Source: Pristimantibacillus sp052113225 (GTDB taxonomy: Bacteria; Bacillota; Bacilli; Paenibacillales; Paenibacillaceae). From it: a DNA stretch of 64,000 nt. Shown piece by piece: positions 7,712-17,677 of this stretch; the stretch's first letter is position 1; each line of letters starts with the position of its first letter. The DNA lies in NCBI RefSeq assembly GCF_052113225.1, contig NZ_JBFRCT010000011.1, positions 62,001-126,000 on the forward strand. The letters are read 5' to 3'. The position numbers and the translations under genes are program-made. The notes beneath the pieces were generated by a model. The model ran no database searches and was not told the DNA's origin. It saw only the letters and a list, made by a program, of their open reading frames with translations.

Positions 7712-9802
7712 TTAGTGCTCGCCGTCAAGCCAGTTAATGAGGGAAGAGAATTTAATATCTTTAGAGAATAGCTTTTTCTTGCTGCCGTTTACAGTTTCGT
7801 AGACGTTAAGAGTGTAAGTGCTCCAATACAAGTTATCTTCCATTTTCTTGCTGAACGAGCTATAGTTGTCGCCAACTTTCCATATTAGGCTATTCTCGGA
7901 TTTACCTTCGAGATTGATCTCTTGGGACCAGAGAACATCACTCGCAGGTTCGTATTCTAGCTCCATAGTCAGCTTCGATTGTGTAAAGCCATCATAGCTG
8001 TAATCACGCTGAACCTTACTTCCAAGGTCAAATTCTAAAGTATCGCCGTCTGCAAATACATTAAAGTAGTTGAAATCGATGCTATAAGGACCTACCTTAA
8101 TCTCACGATTATTCGTCAGATCTGTCTTCTCTGCAGGTATACCGAACAATACACCGCGGATATAGCCTGTTGGGATACCTGTTATACCTTTAATGAGGCC
8201 ATTTGCGTCAATGGCTTCGCCGATTAGAAGTTGTAATCCATCACGGCTCACATTACTAGGAAGCTGGGTGTAGACAATAATTTGTTCCTTATTGCCTGGT
8301 GTTACAGATGATGCAGTTTTCAAAATCGTAGCATCATAGTAGTTACCTGCAGCTGATTTGAAATATCCAGTCCACTGTGGCATTACTTTACTACGTGTCT
8401 GGTTATTTGTTACATCCATAAATACAGCATAGGTATCTGTTGTATCACCTTGGTAAGTACGAGTATCCGTCACTTTGACACTCATCTCAGAACCAATTGA
8501 TTTTTGCGTATATACATTACCAGACGCAACGGAGTAAATTGCCGTAATAGCCGATTTTGTCACTTCAGCTACTTGAAGATCTTCTGTACCGGATTTCTCG
8601 TTCAGTTGAAGCTCAAACTTCTTCCAGTTATACGCGTAAGGCAGTTTCCCAATAAAGGTTACTGTTGTTGATGCGCCTGGTGCTAAACCAATATCGCCAG
8701 TATTCTTAACGGCCTGACCATTAATCGTAATGTTCTCGTCTAACAAAATTGTGCCTATTAATTCTGGCAGCGGTAGATAGACAGACTCTTTATTTTTAAT
8801 CGATAGTTTTGCAAGCACGTTATCGTCATTGCCCCAAGGCATGCGTTGTACAGATTGCAATTCTACCTCATAAGTACCTTTCTCATCTGTGAAGGTTTGT
8901 TTCGCAGTTCCTGGAGTCGTATCCAGAGTGAATGGTACCATGAATGAAGCCACTGGAAGTTCTACTTGGGTGCTATCAGCAGAGCCTACTTTTTGAGTAA
9001 TAACGAGTTTCCATCCAGATGTAGAGACTGTATTTGGAATTGATCCTGTTAGTCTGATGGAATTAAGTACAGCAGGCTCAAGTGTCAAGTTTGAATCCGA
9101 AGTGTTCTTCAGTTTCAACTTATACAAGCCGCTAGATGTTTTTAAGTAGTAGTTATATTCAGGGATCGCTACCCCGAACTGGCTGGTATTTCGAGCTACA
9201 AAAGACAAGTTCACATTGTAGTAGTCCGATGTCTTCGATACCGTGTTTTGATCAATGCGCATGTTAACATTTGAGCTGCTTACTTTTACTGTTTTGTAGC
9301 CACCCAGTTTAATATCATTGGAATAGCCAGATGGGAAAGTAAATGAGCCAATTGTTTTCTCATAACCAGAAACCGAGAAATCGAATTTCACAAAATTAAG
9401 AATGAGCTGATCAAGTGTAACTTTAGAACCTACTGCACTATAAAAAGTAAGAGTTGTACTAGATTTCGGGCTGATCGTTTTCTTATTAGCCTTGTCTAGC
9501 AAAGTCAGTGTGTATTTCGATCCACTTTTAGACTTCAAGCGTGCCCAGTAATCTACGAGATTAATTGCTGAACTATCACCATTATAGAATTCAAAGGTGA
9601 AGCTCGCTGTTGCACCGTTTGCACTCGGGACTAGACTAGCATCCGTCAGTTGTACATACGAGGCTTTCGTTACATAGACCTTCTTGTTAACAGAAGAAGT
9701 CGTTGTTGATGCAGCGAAAGACACTGGTATCGCACTGAGTAGCATAACAAAAGCAACGAAGAGGGATACAAGCATAGTCGATCGTTTAAAGCTTTTCCGC
9801 AT
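7712..9802 (-). CDS. Secreted multi-repeat beta-domain protein, family not recognised
   Basis: A 696-residue exported protein with a signal peptide at ~1-31. The mature part reads as four divergent units of about 110-130 residues, each with a 'strand, N-x-S/T, hydrophobic, Y/W, G-x-Y/K' pattern followed by a 'P..s....f...lP' segment. Counting from this start, the units are roughly 43-145, 180-300, 310-410 and 435-555. A C-terminal region of ~140 residues differs. This suggests tandem Ig-like folds of the DUF4352/FxLYD sort, which is inference. The frame allows a GTG four codons upstream, but ATG at 9802 is better spaced from GGAGTGA. No SLH motif is seen, so how it is held at the surface is unclear. 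Confidence 0.78.
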   Translation of the reverse strand: MRKSFKRSTMLVSLFVAFVMLLSAIPVSFAASTTTSSVNKKVYVTKASYVQLTDASLVPSANGATASFTFEFYNGDSSAINLVDYWARLKSKSGSKYTLTLLDKANKKTISPKSSTTLTFYSAVGSKVTLDQLILNFVKFDFSVSGYEKTIGSFTFPSGYSNDIKLGGYKTVKVSSSNVNMRIDQNTVSKTSDYYNVNLSFVARNTSQFGVAIPEYNYYLKTSSGLYKLKLKNTSDSNLTLEPAVLNSIRLTGSIPNTVSTSGWKLVITQKVGSADSTQVELPVASFMVPFTLDTTPGTAKQTFTDEKGTYEVELQSVQRMPWGNDDNVLAKLSIKNKESVYLPLPELIGTILLDENITINGQAVKNTGDIGLAPGASTTVTFIGKLPYAYNWKKFELQLNEKSGTEDLQVAEVTKSAITAIYSVASGNVYTQKSIGSEMSVKVTDTRTYQGDTTDTYAVFMDVTNNQTRSKVMPQWTGYFKSAAGNYYDATILKTASSVTPGNKEQIIVYTQLPSNVSRDGLQLLIGEAIDANGLIKGITGIPTGYIRGVLFGIPAEKTDLTNNREIKVGPYSIDFNYFNVFADGDTLEFDLGSKVQRDYSYDGFTQSKLTMELEYEPASDVLWSQEINLEGKSENSLIWKVGDNYSSFSKKMEDNLYWSTYTLNVYETVNGSKKKLFSKDIKFSSLINWLDGEH

Positions 9803-9953
9803 TGTCACATTCACTCCGTATAATTAGATTTACTTAAATAGACGAGAATGGAATCCTATAAGTTTCGGCTCATCTTAAAAATGTTTGCTCCGCCTATACT
9901 CGTAACTATATCTAATGTATATGAACTACATGTGAACATGTCATTAGAAAATA

Positions 9954-9990
9954 TAAAAAAAGAAAGCTGAGAGCACGCTCTCAGCTTTCT
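9954..9990 (-). terminator. Terminator of the S-layer protein gene
   Basis: A perfect 14-bp stem (9961-9974 with 9977-9990) reads on the minus strand as AGAAAGCTGAGAGC and its complement, then a run of seven T. It lies 17 bases after the stop codon at 10008. Confidence 0.93.
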
Positions 9991-10007
9991 TGAATTGATG
10001 GGTAATA

Positions 10008-12470
10008 TTAGTTGTGATAAACAACTACAACCACACCAGCTTCTTTGAAGTTGTTTCCATAAGTGTCCTTACCATCAACGATAACCAATTGGTATTGACC
10101 TTTACCAGTACCGTAGTTACCCGATACTGTATCAGCTGCAACACGTACATCGTTGAAGTAGCCAACTGCCAAACCAGTGTCATCAGCATTGATGTTGTAG
10201 AACTTAGTATTTTCAGTTACTACATAAGTAGTACCACCAACACCAGCCAGTGTAATTGTTTTCGCTGATGCATCTACAGTAGGAGCATTTGCAATCAGAG
10301 TTTTGTGGTTTGCAACGCTCACACCAGTAGTCTCATAGTATGCATTTTTGCTGTCTTTATCAACAAGTGTTACAACATCGTACTTGTTCACAGCAGCAAT
10401 TGGTGCTTGAACTTCAAAAGTTTTCTCTTCATTGTTAACGTTAAGGGTAACATAGTAAGCTGTACCACTAGCAGAATTAACCGAAGATTGGTTTACAAAC
10501 AGGCCTTGAACTTGTGGCAGTTCAGCTACTGAACCTTGAGTAGTTACAACTACAAACTTAGCTGTAGCACCTTCGTTGCTAACTGTTACATAGTCACCAA
10601 CTTTAACATCAGAAGCTGCCAAAGTAGCTACAGTGGAATCAGCATCTTTATCAGTTACTTTGAGGTATACTGTATTGCCGTCCAACACGTAAGTCGTTGT
10701 AGCATCAGCATTATCTTTCAGAGTAATTCTAGTTCCAGAAATGGAGTCTACTTTTGCCAACTTAACATCAGCCAGTTGTTTAGGGTTTTTAACTTCAGTG
10801 ACGTAACCATCTTTGAATGTAAGTTGTGCGATCGAGTTGTCTGTCAATGCGCCAACAACTGCAGTTTCTTTCGTGTAAGCAACTTTTTTAGCCGAATCTT
10901 TCAAAGAGTAGTACACGATTTTGTAGTAGTCATCTGTAGACAATTGGTTGTCAATAAGAATTGGTGCACCTTTTGTAGCAACAGTGTAAACTACATAGTA
11001 GTCAGTAGCAGCAGCAGCAGTAGCCGCTTTGTACGCAATAGCTTTGCTATCTTTGTTCAAATAGAGTGTGTACTCTGAGTCAAGCGATAACTTAGTCACA
11101 GTATCAAATGCTGCTACATAAGTTTTACCGCCAACTTTAACTGTGAAGTCAGTACCAACTTTACCTGTTGCTTCTACTTTACCAGTTACAACACTACGTG
11201 TAGCAACTACTTTAGTAGCCAGGCCAGCTTTATTCTTAATAACGTCAATGATATCGTCAGCTTTCAGATCAGCAAGCGTAGCAGCTTTGCCATCCAAAGT
11301 AACCGAAGTAGTAGCATCAACTTTGAACGAGCCACCGGAGCTATTAATTACACTGTAGTTAGTGTAAGCTACAATGTCACTAATTTGAGCGTCAGGAATC
11401 CACTTAGTCACAAGGATTGCTTGAACATCGCCAGCTGCATTCAGAAGCAGTTGTACATCAGTACCATCAGTATAAGTTTTTGTATCGAAGTCTGTTGGGT
11501 CTGTATTTACAAACAGAAGTGCTTTATCAGCAACTTTATAGTCTGTAGTAGAAGCCTTAGTAGTCAAAGTACCATCATTAAGCAGTTGATCGCCTTTAAG
11601 TGTTGTGGAAACAATTTTTGTAGATGCTTGATTATCAGTTACAGCAAGAACCTTACCGTCTTTGTTCTTCAGAACAGTTACGGAATGACCGATCAGATCA
11701 GTCAATTTTTTGCCGCCAGTGATGAAGAAGTTATCAGCAACAGCCGCATCGCCGCTAACGAAGGAAATTTTTCCATCGGTTACAGCAGTTACATCAAGAA
11801 TTTCCGATGTGCTTGTGCCAAGTTTGTTGATCAGCAATTGTTCAGCGTCTTTAACTTTAACGTTGGAAAGATCACCGTCAGCATTGTATTGAACGAGGTT
11901 TGCACCCAGGGAATTCTCAGTCAGTTCTGCAACTACGCCACGAGTAGCGTTAGTCCCGTTTGCCATTTCAACACCGTCGAACAAACCAACTTCGTCGCCT
12001 TGTAGCAACACGTTGTACGGCCACGAACCGGACAAGTATTTATCTTTGTATCCCAATGCACGAACCAAGATCGCAGTTACTTCTTCGAACTTGATTGTGT
12101 CGTTTGGACGGAAGTTACCATTGTAACCTTGGATGAAGCCTTTAGCAGCAGCAGCGTTGATGTAACCTGTGTACCAAGCACCTTTTTTAACGTCTTTAAA
12201 CGAAGGAGCTGTGTTAGCCATCAGGTTTGCAGCGCTCTGATTGCCAGTAGCAACGATAACGACTTTAGCCAATTCAGCACGAGTAATCGTGTTGTCTGGT
12301 TTGAATGTACCATCAGCATAACCATTGATAATACCCAGAGCTGTAAGCTCTTCTACTGCAGTTTGAACAGGTTTGCCTACTACATCAGATGGAGTAGCTG
12401 CAAATGCAGGAACTGCCAAAGCGGAAAGCATGGAGCCGGCCAATGCCAGCGAAACTAAACTTTTTTTCAT
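10008..12470 (-). CDS. SLH-domain protein, probable major S-layer protein
   Basis: An 820-residue exported protein. A classical signal peptide (MKKSLVSLALAGSMLSALAV, then PAFA) is followed directly by three SLH motifs (~27-190) with signatures TRAE, a degenerate KFEE and TRGV. About 630 residues of Val/Thr/Lys-rich beta-type sequence with few large residues and no cysteine follow, typical of self-assembling S-layer proteins. An N-terminal SLH arrangement, a strong promoter, a ~235-base leader and a strong terminator all fit a highly expressed S-layer gene. The start chosen (12470) has GAGGAGGAG upstream. A second in-frame ATG at 12548 with the excellent site AAGGGGGTGA would add 26 residues; see findings. 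It would bind pyruvylated wall polymer made with the CsaB encoded at 19689-20846. Confidence 0.9.
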   Translation of the reverse strand: MKKSLVSLALAGSMLSALAVPAFAATPSDVVGKPVQTAVEELTALGIINGYADGTFKPDNTITRAELAKVVIVATGNQSAANLMANTAPSFKDVKKGAWYTGYINAAAAKGFIQGYNGNFRPNDTIKFEEVTAILVRALGYKDKYLSGSWPYNVLLQGDEVGLFDGVEMANGTNATRGVVAELTENSLGANLVQYNADGDLSNVKVKDAEQLLINKLGTSTSEILDVTAVTDGKISFVSGDAAVADNFFITGGKKLTDLIGHSVTVLKNKDGKVLAVTDNQASTKIVSTTLKGDQLLNDGTLTTKASTTDYKVADKALLFVNTDPTDFDTKTYTDGTDVQLLLNAAGDVQAILVTKWIPDAQISDIVAYTNYSVINSSGGSFKVDATTSVTLDGKAATLADLKADDIIDVIKNKAGLATKVVATRSVVTGKVEATGKVGTDFTVKVGGKTYVAAFDTVTKLSLDSEYTLYLNKDSKAIAYKAATAAAATDYYVVYTVATKGAPILIDNQLSTDDYYKIVYYSLKDSAKKVAYTKETAVVGALTDNSIAQLTFKDGYVTEVKNPKQLADVKLAKVDSISGTRITLKDNADATTTYVLDGNTVYLKVTDKDADSTVATLAASDVKVGDYVTVSNEGATAKFVVVTTQGSVAELPQVQGLFVNQSSVNSASGTAYYVTLNVNNEEKTFEVQAPIAAVNKYDVVTLVDKDSKNAYYETTGVSVANHKTLIANAPTVDASAKTITLAGVGGTTYVVTENTKFYNINADDTGLAVGYFNDVRVAADTVSGNYGTGKGQYQLVIVDGKDTYGNNFKEAGVVVVVYHN

Positions 12471-13015
12471 AACCTTTTTTTCTCCTCCTCTAAATACCTT
12501 CGGTTGTTGAGAGTTTTGTGTAGATAATGAATTGCTCGTTTTTCTCATAGCCGATTCACCCCCTTCCCCGAGTTAAGAGCATTAAAATAATAATTTAATA
12601 TAAATGATGTCTGCTTCCATGCTTCAACCCTATGTAAGAACATGTCGCAGAAACTCGTAAACCTACGAAAAAACCATATAAATATATTACTAGAGAAGAC
12701 CTACCACTTTAACATTATACAATGGGCTATCCCTAGCGTAAAGAGGAAGTTGAGAATTCATTCCACTTCGGGAAAGAATAGTAGTCCCAAGGTACTACAT
12801 GCCTCGCTGTTTGCAATGTCATGTAATTAAACGCAGAGCAGTTCAAAAAGTTGCGCTCAGACCAGAAAAAGATCTGAATTTTTTTTCGATTCGGTTGTTT
12901 ATGTATTACTACCCTTCTCTAGGAGTATGTAATCAGTATAGCTTGGCCTATTAATCTCGTCGATGCTAAAGATTTTCCATGGATAAACTTACTTTGGATA
13001 TTAATAGAAAGAAAA
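12471..13015. other. Long leader and promoter region of the S-layer gene
   Basis: The stretch contains the upstream alternative start (12546-12548), an AT-rich leader, and a sigma-A promoter at 12714-12742. At 12858-12886 a CAGACC/GATCTG hairpin (one mismatch) is followed on the plus strand by eight T, a terminator-like element facing away from all neighbouring genes. A short plus-strand frame at 12642-12830 is not supported. Confidence 0.6.
12714..12742 (-). promoter_or_regulatory. Sigma-A promoter of the S-layer gene
   Basis: On the minus strand TTTACG (12737-12742) and a perfect TATAAT (12714-12719) are separated by 17 bases. The leader to the downstream start would be about 235 bases, the usual kind of long leader of S-layer genes. 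Confidence 0.75.
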
Positions 13016-13050
13016 ATAGAGCAGTTCGGCCAAGAGCCAAGCTGCTCTAT
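13012..13050 (-). terminator. Terminator of the 13054-17088 gene
   Basis: A 9-bp stem ATAGAGCAG/CTGCTCTAT (13016-13024, 13042-13050) with an inner GGC/GCC pairing is followed on the minus strand by TTTTCTTT. It begins 4 bases after the stop codon. Confidence 0.9.
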
Positions 13051-13053
13051 CCC

Positions 13054-16000
13054 TTAATTCGCGTATATTGCCGGTAATGTCTTGTTGCTTGCCATTACTT
13101 TAGCCATAATGATCGCTGCATCGCTTCTTAACAGTCTCGCTCTAGGCTCGAATACATACCCTGCCTTCTTATCCGATGGATCGATCATTGAGCCTTGAAT
13201 GAAGCCTTTCTTCTGAATCGCTAGAATTGAAGGAACAGCATAGTAATCCGTATTTCCGGAGTCCTTGAAAGCCTTATCCAGAGCAGCCTTCGCTTTAGCC
13301 GCATTCGTCTCGAGCTTCAGGTTCAGTGCCTTAGCCAAAATAACCGTGGCATCCTGACGTGTCAAGCTCGACTCCGGCTGGAAGCTTTTTGGCTGCGTGC
13401 CTCTGACGATCCCGGCTCTTGCTGCCGTTTCAATGAAGCGATAGTCATAGAGTGCTTTGGGATTAATATTCGTGTCCACGGTTACATCACTAAAATGCTG
13501 CGTCCCCGCATAATTAAGAGGAATGTTGAGCGCCTTTACAATCATTCGCGAAAATTCACCGCGGGTTACATATTGATCAGCTCCAAAAATGCCAGTTGGA
13601 TCGAAAGCGTTCATAACCCCTTTAGAGAAGATCGCTTCCATCGCTTCACGAGCATAAGGATGATCATTAATATCGTTATAACCGTAAGTAAGCTTGCTTA
13701 CCACGTAATAACCAAATTTATTGAATGGAACTTTAATCGTATGTTTCTTCTCATCGACTACTCCGCCAATATTTTCCCACAAGTCTTCTACAGGATCGTA
13801 CCGGAAAACGGTAACAACCGTGCCTGCTCCCTGTGCAACACTTGGATCATACGATAACGTAAGCGAGCCAATCTGAGAAGGAACCACTTCTTTGTTATTA
13901 TTGCGTCTTAAAAAGAATTGCTTGTCCGGATCTCCCTGCACTAATGGATACGGATAGGGATCTAATCCCGTCGTAATCGGGTCATAACCAGACGTTCTGT
14001 CATCATCAGCCTGCCCACCATCTATCCAGAACAGTGGGCTAACCTTAATAAACCGATCCGAGAAATATTTACTCATAACGTAACTACCGGTTTGGTTCTC
14101 GAGCCAGAAATCAGCCGGTTGTTTCCGATATTCATAACGATTGACAATACCATCAGTCGGATTGGCAATACCGAACAGCAACTGATTACCACTGTAAATC
14201 TGACTAGAATTGCTAGCCGTCGAATTATAGGAAGGACGGATCAACTTTGTATTCTTCGGAAAAGTAAGCGACAGGCTACCATTAAAAGCTTTGTGAGAAG
14301 TCGCCATCGTTTCTGTGTACTGAGCCCCTGGAATATTAGCCGGCTGATAGTTTACTTTAAGCGTATCGGTAATCTTGTCCTTACCTCGCGTAATAATAAT
14401 CGGTATAGCTGTTTCCTTATTCTCTTTCAACCCCGTTACACGCACCTTGAAAGATTCAATAGGTGTTGGATTAGTCGGATCATTAGAATAATCCAGGTAA
14501 TTTACTTTCTTAGCGGCGATCTTGTTTATAGTCATCGTTTCCGCGCCAGGCGATGTAATAATGACATCTACATAATTTTGATTCAGATTCCGCTCTTCCA
14601 GCACTGGCGAAAGTACCGTATAAGGAATTGCGATTGGGTCCACCTGCAAACGATACGTTGCGCGAGGACCGGTCTTGCCGGTGTTAAATACGGTCATTAA
14701 ATAAATCTGCGAACTGCCGTCATCCGGAACTTCCTGATTATCTAAGATGAAGTAAAAATACTTGCCGTCCACATCATAGAATACATCCAGATTTGGTATT
14801 TTATTATCTTGTCCTAGCGCGCTTGGATTCACGACGGTTCGCCCGCTGCTAGATACCACCGTGAATTCCTTGGACAAATCCCACTCTATATCGCTCTTGA
14901 AATTCGGGGAACTGATCTGCAAAATGTAATTTGTCTTCGACCCACCCAAAGCGGTTATTTTAGATTGGATTAGATCCGCTCTTTCGCCCAGGTCAAGAAA
15001 GGCAAATGTGCCATACACTCTCATCTGAGCTTCCTTCGTGGAGAAGAAGCTTGATACCTTGGTGAAGTTCGGGTCATTTGCTAAAGGTGTATTCCTACTG
15101 ATGCTGTACGGATAAATCCCGTCCGTATTCGGTGCAGGTATTTCAGGTAAATTAGTCGGTACGATATTAAACTTGATCGCATTCTCATAATTGTTCTTCG
15201 CCGTGCTGAATACGATTCGAATCGTATTCTCGCCTGTCTTGTTCAAAATATTAAAAGCAAGCTCCTCATCGACTGGATCTATCTTAAACTGAGACAAAGA
15301 TGAATTCTGAGTCAAGCCGATTGCAACATTGTTCAAGTAGAAATATACGGTTTGAGGTTTGGCCGATGTGGCCTGTTTCGAAAATACGATGTCACTCTCA
15401 TTAGCTACATTGGAAAACTGACCTGCAAATTGACCTAATTGACTAAGTAAAAAGGTTCTCCCTGCATCATCGCCCAAAGTTGTATCATACTTAACAATTA
15501 AACCATCATAAATGCTGTCGTACTTCGCAAAAGGACCATACAGCAGCTTCACCGCTACTTGTTTCATACCATCCTTATCGTTCTGCAACTTAAAATACAG
15601 ATTCTGCGTACCAGCAGCCGGCATCTTGGAGATCTCCATAAATATACGAAGGAACGGGCGAGATACTCCGTTAACGTTGCGGTAAACGACTTGTTCATAT
15701 CCAAGCTGTCGGAAACCATCCGATAAACTAGTGCCCGCAGAGTTCGCGAGGCTCATAATATTGGTATAAGGGCTGCTTAACTTCGAATAGTTACCAATCA
15801 GAACTTCAACACCCATAGGCAGCGCAAAAATATTAGCGTTCTCGATATCCGTGCCTTCCAAAGACTGAAGCTGCGTTGGCTTCGTACTCATATCGGACGT
15901 ATATCCATTCAAATAATTGACGTCATAAATATAAGGCTTGGTACTATTATGAAGCTTGAACGACATCGTATCAGACTGCTCGGTCTGCTTCTTTACGACG

Positions 16001-17088
16001 TTATAACCCTTCAAGTTAAACGTATAGTTTTTCTCTGCAGTATAGGAATTGATCATTCCAAGATTCGCCGAGAACTCAACTGTAATAAATTTGTCCGATG
16101 ATTTATATGTTCCAGCATCTGGCGTCGTTCGGATAACCGTAATCGTCGGAGTAATCGTAAATTGAGCGTCAGGTGTGAATATGAATCTTGATGTAATATC
16201 AGCAATATCCGAAACCTGCTGCACGGGAACTATTGCTTTGCCTGTAACTGTTAGAGGGCCGGTACTATCAGTATCAACGGAGAGGTCCGGGCCTTGTGCG
16301 AGATCAGCAGAGCTTGTCCCATCCGTCAGACTCACATCATAGAAGGTAACACTGCCGTTATAAAACGCGAGCTCTCTTGTAGTTTCAATGGTCTGACTGT
16401 CATTCGAGACTCGAATCGTGACAATGTTCTTACCCGCCTTGATATTAAGTGGTGATGCAATAAACTTGTAATCTCCCGAATCGGAAACCCGATATTCGTA
16501 GCTCTTGCCATTCATTATAACAACAACCTTCGTTGCATTCGGCGCTACACCACTGATCGAGATATCTTCACTATCTTTACCTTCCGACATTGGGGATTGA
16601 AGAATCGTTGTTGCGTCCTCCAGAATGCTATATTGAATGCCGCGGATATTCGCAGTCAAATCATATAACAGCGGATTATCGCGATATTCGATATAAATGG
16701 ATTCAGTGATGGTAGATGTCCCGTATATCCCTTTAAAAGTAATCTTGTTCAAACCCGGATACAGCTCCAAGTTAGTAACAGTGAGATTATTGCCCGTCAG
16801 TCTGAGGTTAGCTGTCTGGTTTTCAATACTTTTGACTGGTTCCTCAAGCGGGTCATTCCTCTTGATATTGTAGACACTATAGCTTATCGAATTGCCAACA
16901 ACATTATTAATCGTACCTGTCAGTGTTACGAATTTATCAGTAGTCATGCGTGCGTCTTTACTTGTGTACATCTCTTTATTGAACATAAAGTATGTACCTG
17001 CAGCAGAAGCTTTGTGCGGTGCACTAAATGGCGGCAGCAGCGTAATTAGAAGCGCCAGTGATAGCACGAGTGATATTAGCTTTTTCAA
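13054..17088 (-). CDS. Very large secreted protein with C-terminal SLH domains
   Basis: A 1344-residue exported protein. The signal peptide is ~1-29, ending in a KASAA-type cleavage site. The central ~1100 residues contain repeated beta-type segments ('vtltGtinn', 'l.pGlNkI.f.g', 'i.v.Gvap.atkVvv.mng') like Ig-like or cadherin-like surface modules, without a catalytic motif I can recognise. Three C-terminal SLH motifs (~1150-1340) carry VTRGE, LTRQD and LLRSD signatures, so only the first keeps the full TRxE form. The start is TTG with AAGGAGG 9 bases upstream. It is probably wall-anchored; adhesive or structural roles are inference. It lies next to the probable S-layer gene and upstream of the wall-polymer genes but has its own terminator. 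Confidence 0.87.
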   Translation of the reverse strand: MKKLISLVLSLALLITLLPPFSAPHKASAAGTYFMFNKEMYTSKDARMTTDKFVTLTGTINNVVGNSISYSVYNIKRNDPLEEPVKSIENQTANLRLTGNNLTVTNLELYPGLNKITFKGIYGTSTITESIYIEYRDNPLLYDLTANIRGIQYSILEDATTILQSPMSEGKDSEDISISGVAPNATKVVVIMNGKSYEYRVSDSGDYKFIASPLNIKAGKNIVTIRVSNDSQTIETTRELAFYNGSVTFYDVSLTDGTSSADLAQGPDLSVDTDSTGPLTVTGKAIVPVQQVSDIADITSRFIFTPDAQFTITPTITVIRTTPDAGTYKSSDKFITVEFSANLGMINSYTAEKNYTFNLKGYNVVKKQTEQSDTMSFKLHNSTKPYIYDVNYLNGYTSDMSTKPTQLQSLEGTDIENANIFALPMGVEVLIGNYSKLSSPYTNIMSLANSAGTSLSDGFRQLGYEQVVYRNVNGVSRPFLRIFMEISKMPAAGTQNLYFKLQNDKDGMKQVAVKLLYGPFAKYDSIYDGLIVKYDTTLGDDAGRTFLLSQLGQFAGQFSNVANESDIVFSKQATSAKPQTVYFYLNNVAIGLTQNSSLSQFKIDPVDEELAFNILNKTGENTIRIVFSTAKNNYENAIKFNIVPTNLPEIPAPNTDGIYPYSISRNTPLANDPNFTKVSSFFSTKEAQMRVYGTFAFLDLGERADLIQSKITALGGSKTNYILQISSPNFKSDIEWDLSKEFTVVSSSGRTVVNPSALGQDNKIPNLDVFYDVDGKYFYFILDNQEVPDDGSSQIYLMTVFNTGKTGPRATYRLQVDPIAIPYTVLSPVLEERNLNQNYVDVIITSPGAETMTINKIAAKKVNYLDYSNDPTNPTPIESFKVRVTGLKENKETAIPIIITRGKDKITDTLKVNYQPANIPGAQYTETMATSHKAFNGSLSLTFPKNTKLIRPSYNSTASNSSQIYSGNQLLFGIANPTDGIVNRYEYRKQPADFWLENQTGSYVMSKYFSDRFIKVSPLFWIDGGQADDDRTSGYDPITTGLDPYPYPLVQGDPDKQFFLRRNNNKEVVPSQIGSLTLSYDPSVAQGAGTVVTVFRYDPVEDLWENIGGVVDEKKHTIKVPFNKFGYYVVSKLTYGYNDINDHPYAREAMEAIFSKGVMNAFDPTGIFGADQYVTRGEFSRMIVKALNIPLNYAGTQHFSDVTVDTNINPKALYDYRFIETAARAGIVRGTQPKSFQPESSLTRQDATVILAKALNLKLETNAAKAKAALDKAFKDSGNTDYYAVPSILAIQKKGFIQGSMIDPSDKKAGYVFEPRARLLRSDAAIIMAKVMASNKTLPAIYAN

Positions 17089-17602
17089 AACGATGATCCT
17101 CCTTTATGTAATGGCAATTTGCATGATTGAAATGAGTAACAATCGACTAGTCCAACTGGGTGACATTGCAATTAGAGGTCGATTAATTGAGTCGCTATTG
17201 CTTCCTCCCTTGCTGTTCTCGGATCCAAGGATATGATGGATATTCATAGCCTGACATGAGAATAGTTCTGTATTGTTGTTATCGGTCCGAAAAGCCTAAA
17301 ATGTTAGGATATTCGGCATATTGGAATTATAAAGAAATTTTAATTAATGATGCTATTAAGCTCCCTCCGTACATTGGATTTACTCCAGTAATTCGCCCTT
17401 TGATGCGACTTCAAATCCACTAGGCTGGAGTTCATCCAGCGTTATCTTACTGAAATAAGGTTACTAGGAGCTGTAGCGCTCATTTTATTGCATCGAATCC
17501 AACTTAGGCGGGTCAGTAACGCCGAAGACTGCGATTTTGTTGGATGAAATCCAATTTAACCCGAAGGCAGTCCATTGGAACGTTTTCTAAGAAATCAAAC
17601 AA
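17089..17602. other. Intergenic region with short degenerate repeats
   Basis: About 500 bases without a supported gene. Between 17375 and 17576 a motif of the form TTGGATnnnATCCAA recurs in degraded form: ATTGGATTTACTCCAG, CTGGAGTTCATCCAG, CGAATCCAAC, GTTGGATGAAATCCAAT and CATTGGAACG. No clear promoter for the 17088 gene could be fixed. Confidence 0.5.
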
Positions 17603-17656
17603 AAAAAGGTTGTCCCAAAAGCAAACTTTCGTTTGCCTATCGGAACAACCTTTTTT
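17601..17656. terminator. Bidirectional terminator after tagO
   Basis: An AAAAAAGGTTGTTCC-type arm pairs with GGGACAACCTTTTTT, with an inner GCAAAC/GTTTGC hairpin. A-tract and T-tract flank the stem on both strands. It lies 21 bases after the tagO stop codon. Confidence 0.92.
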
Positions 17657-17677
17657 AATGATCTAATATAAGATTTA

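Noticed and set aside
12642..12830. A 62-codon plus-strand frame upstream of the S-layer gene
   Set aside because: It overlaps the S-layer promoter on the other strand and has no ribosome-binding site.
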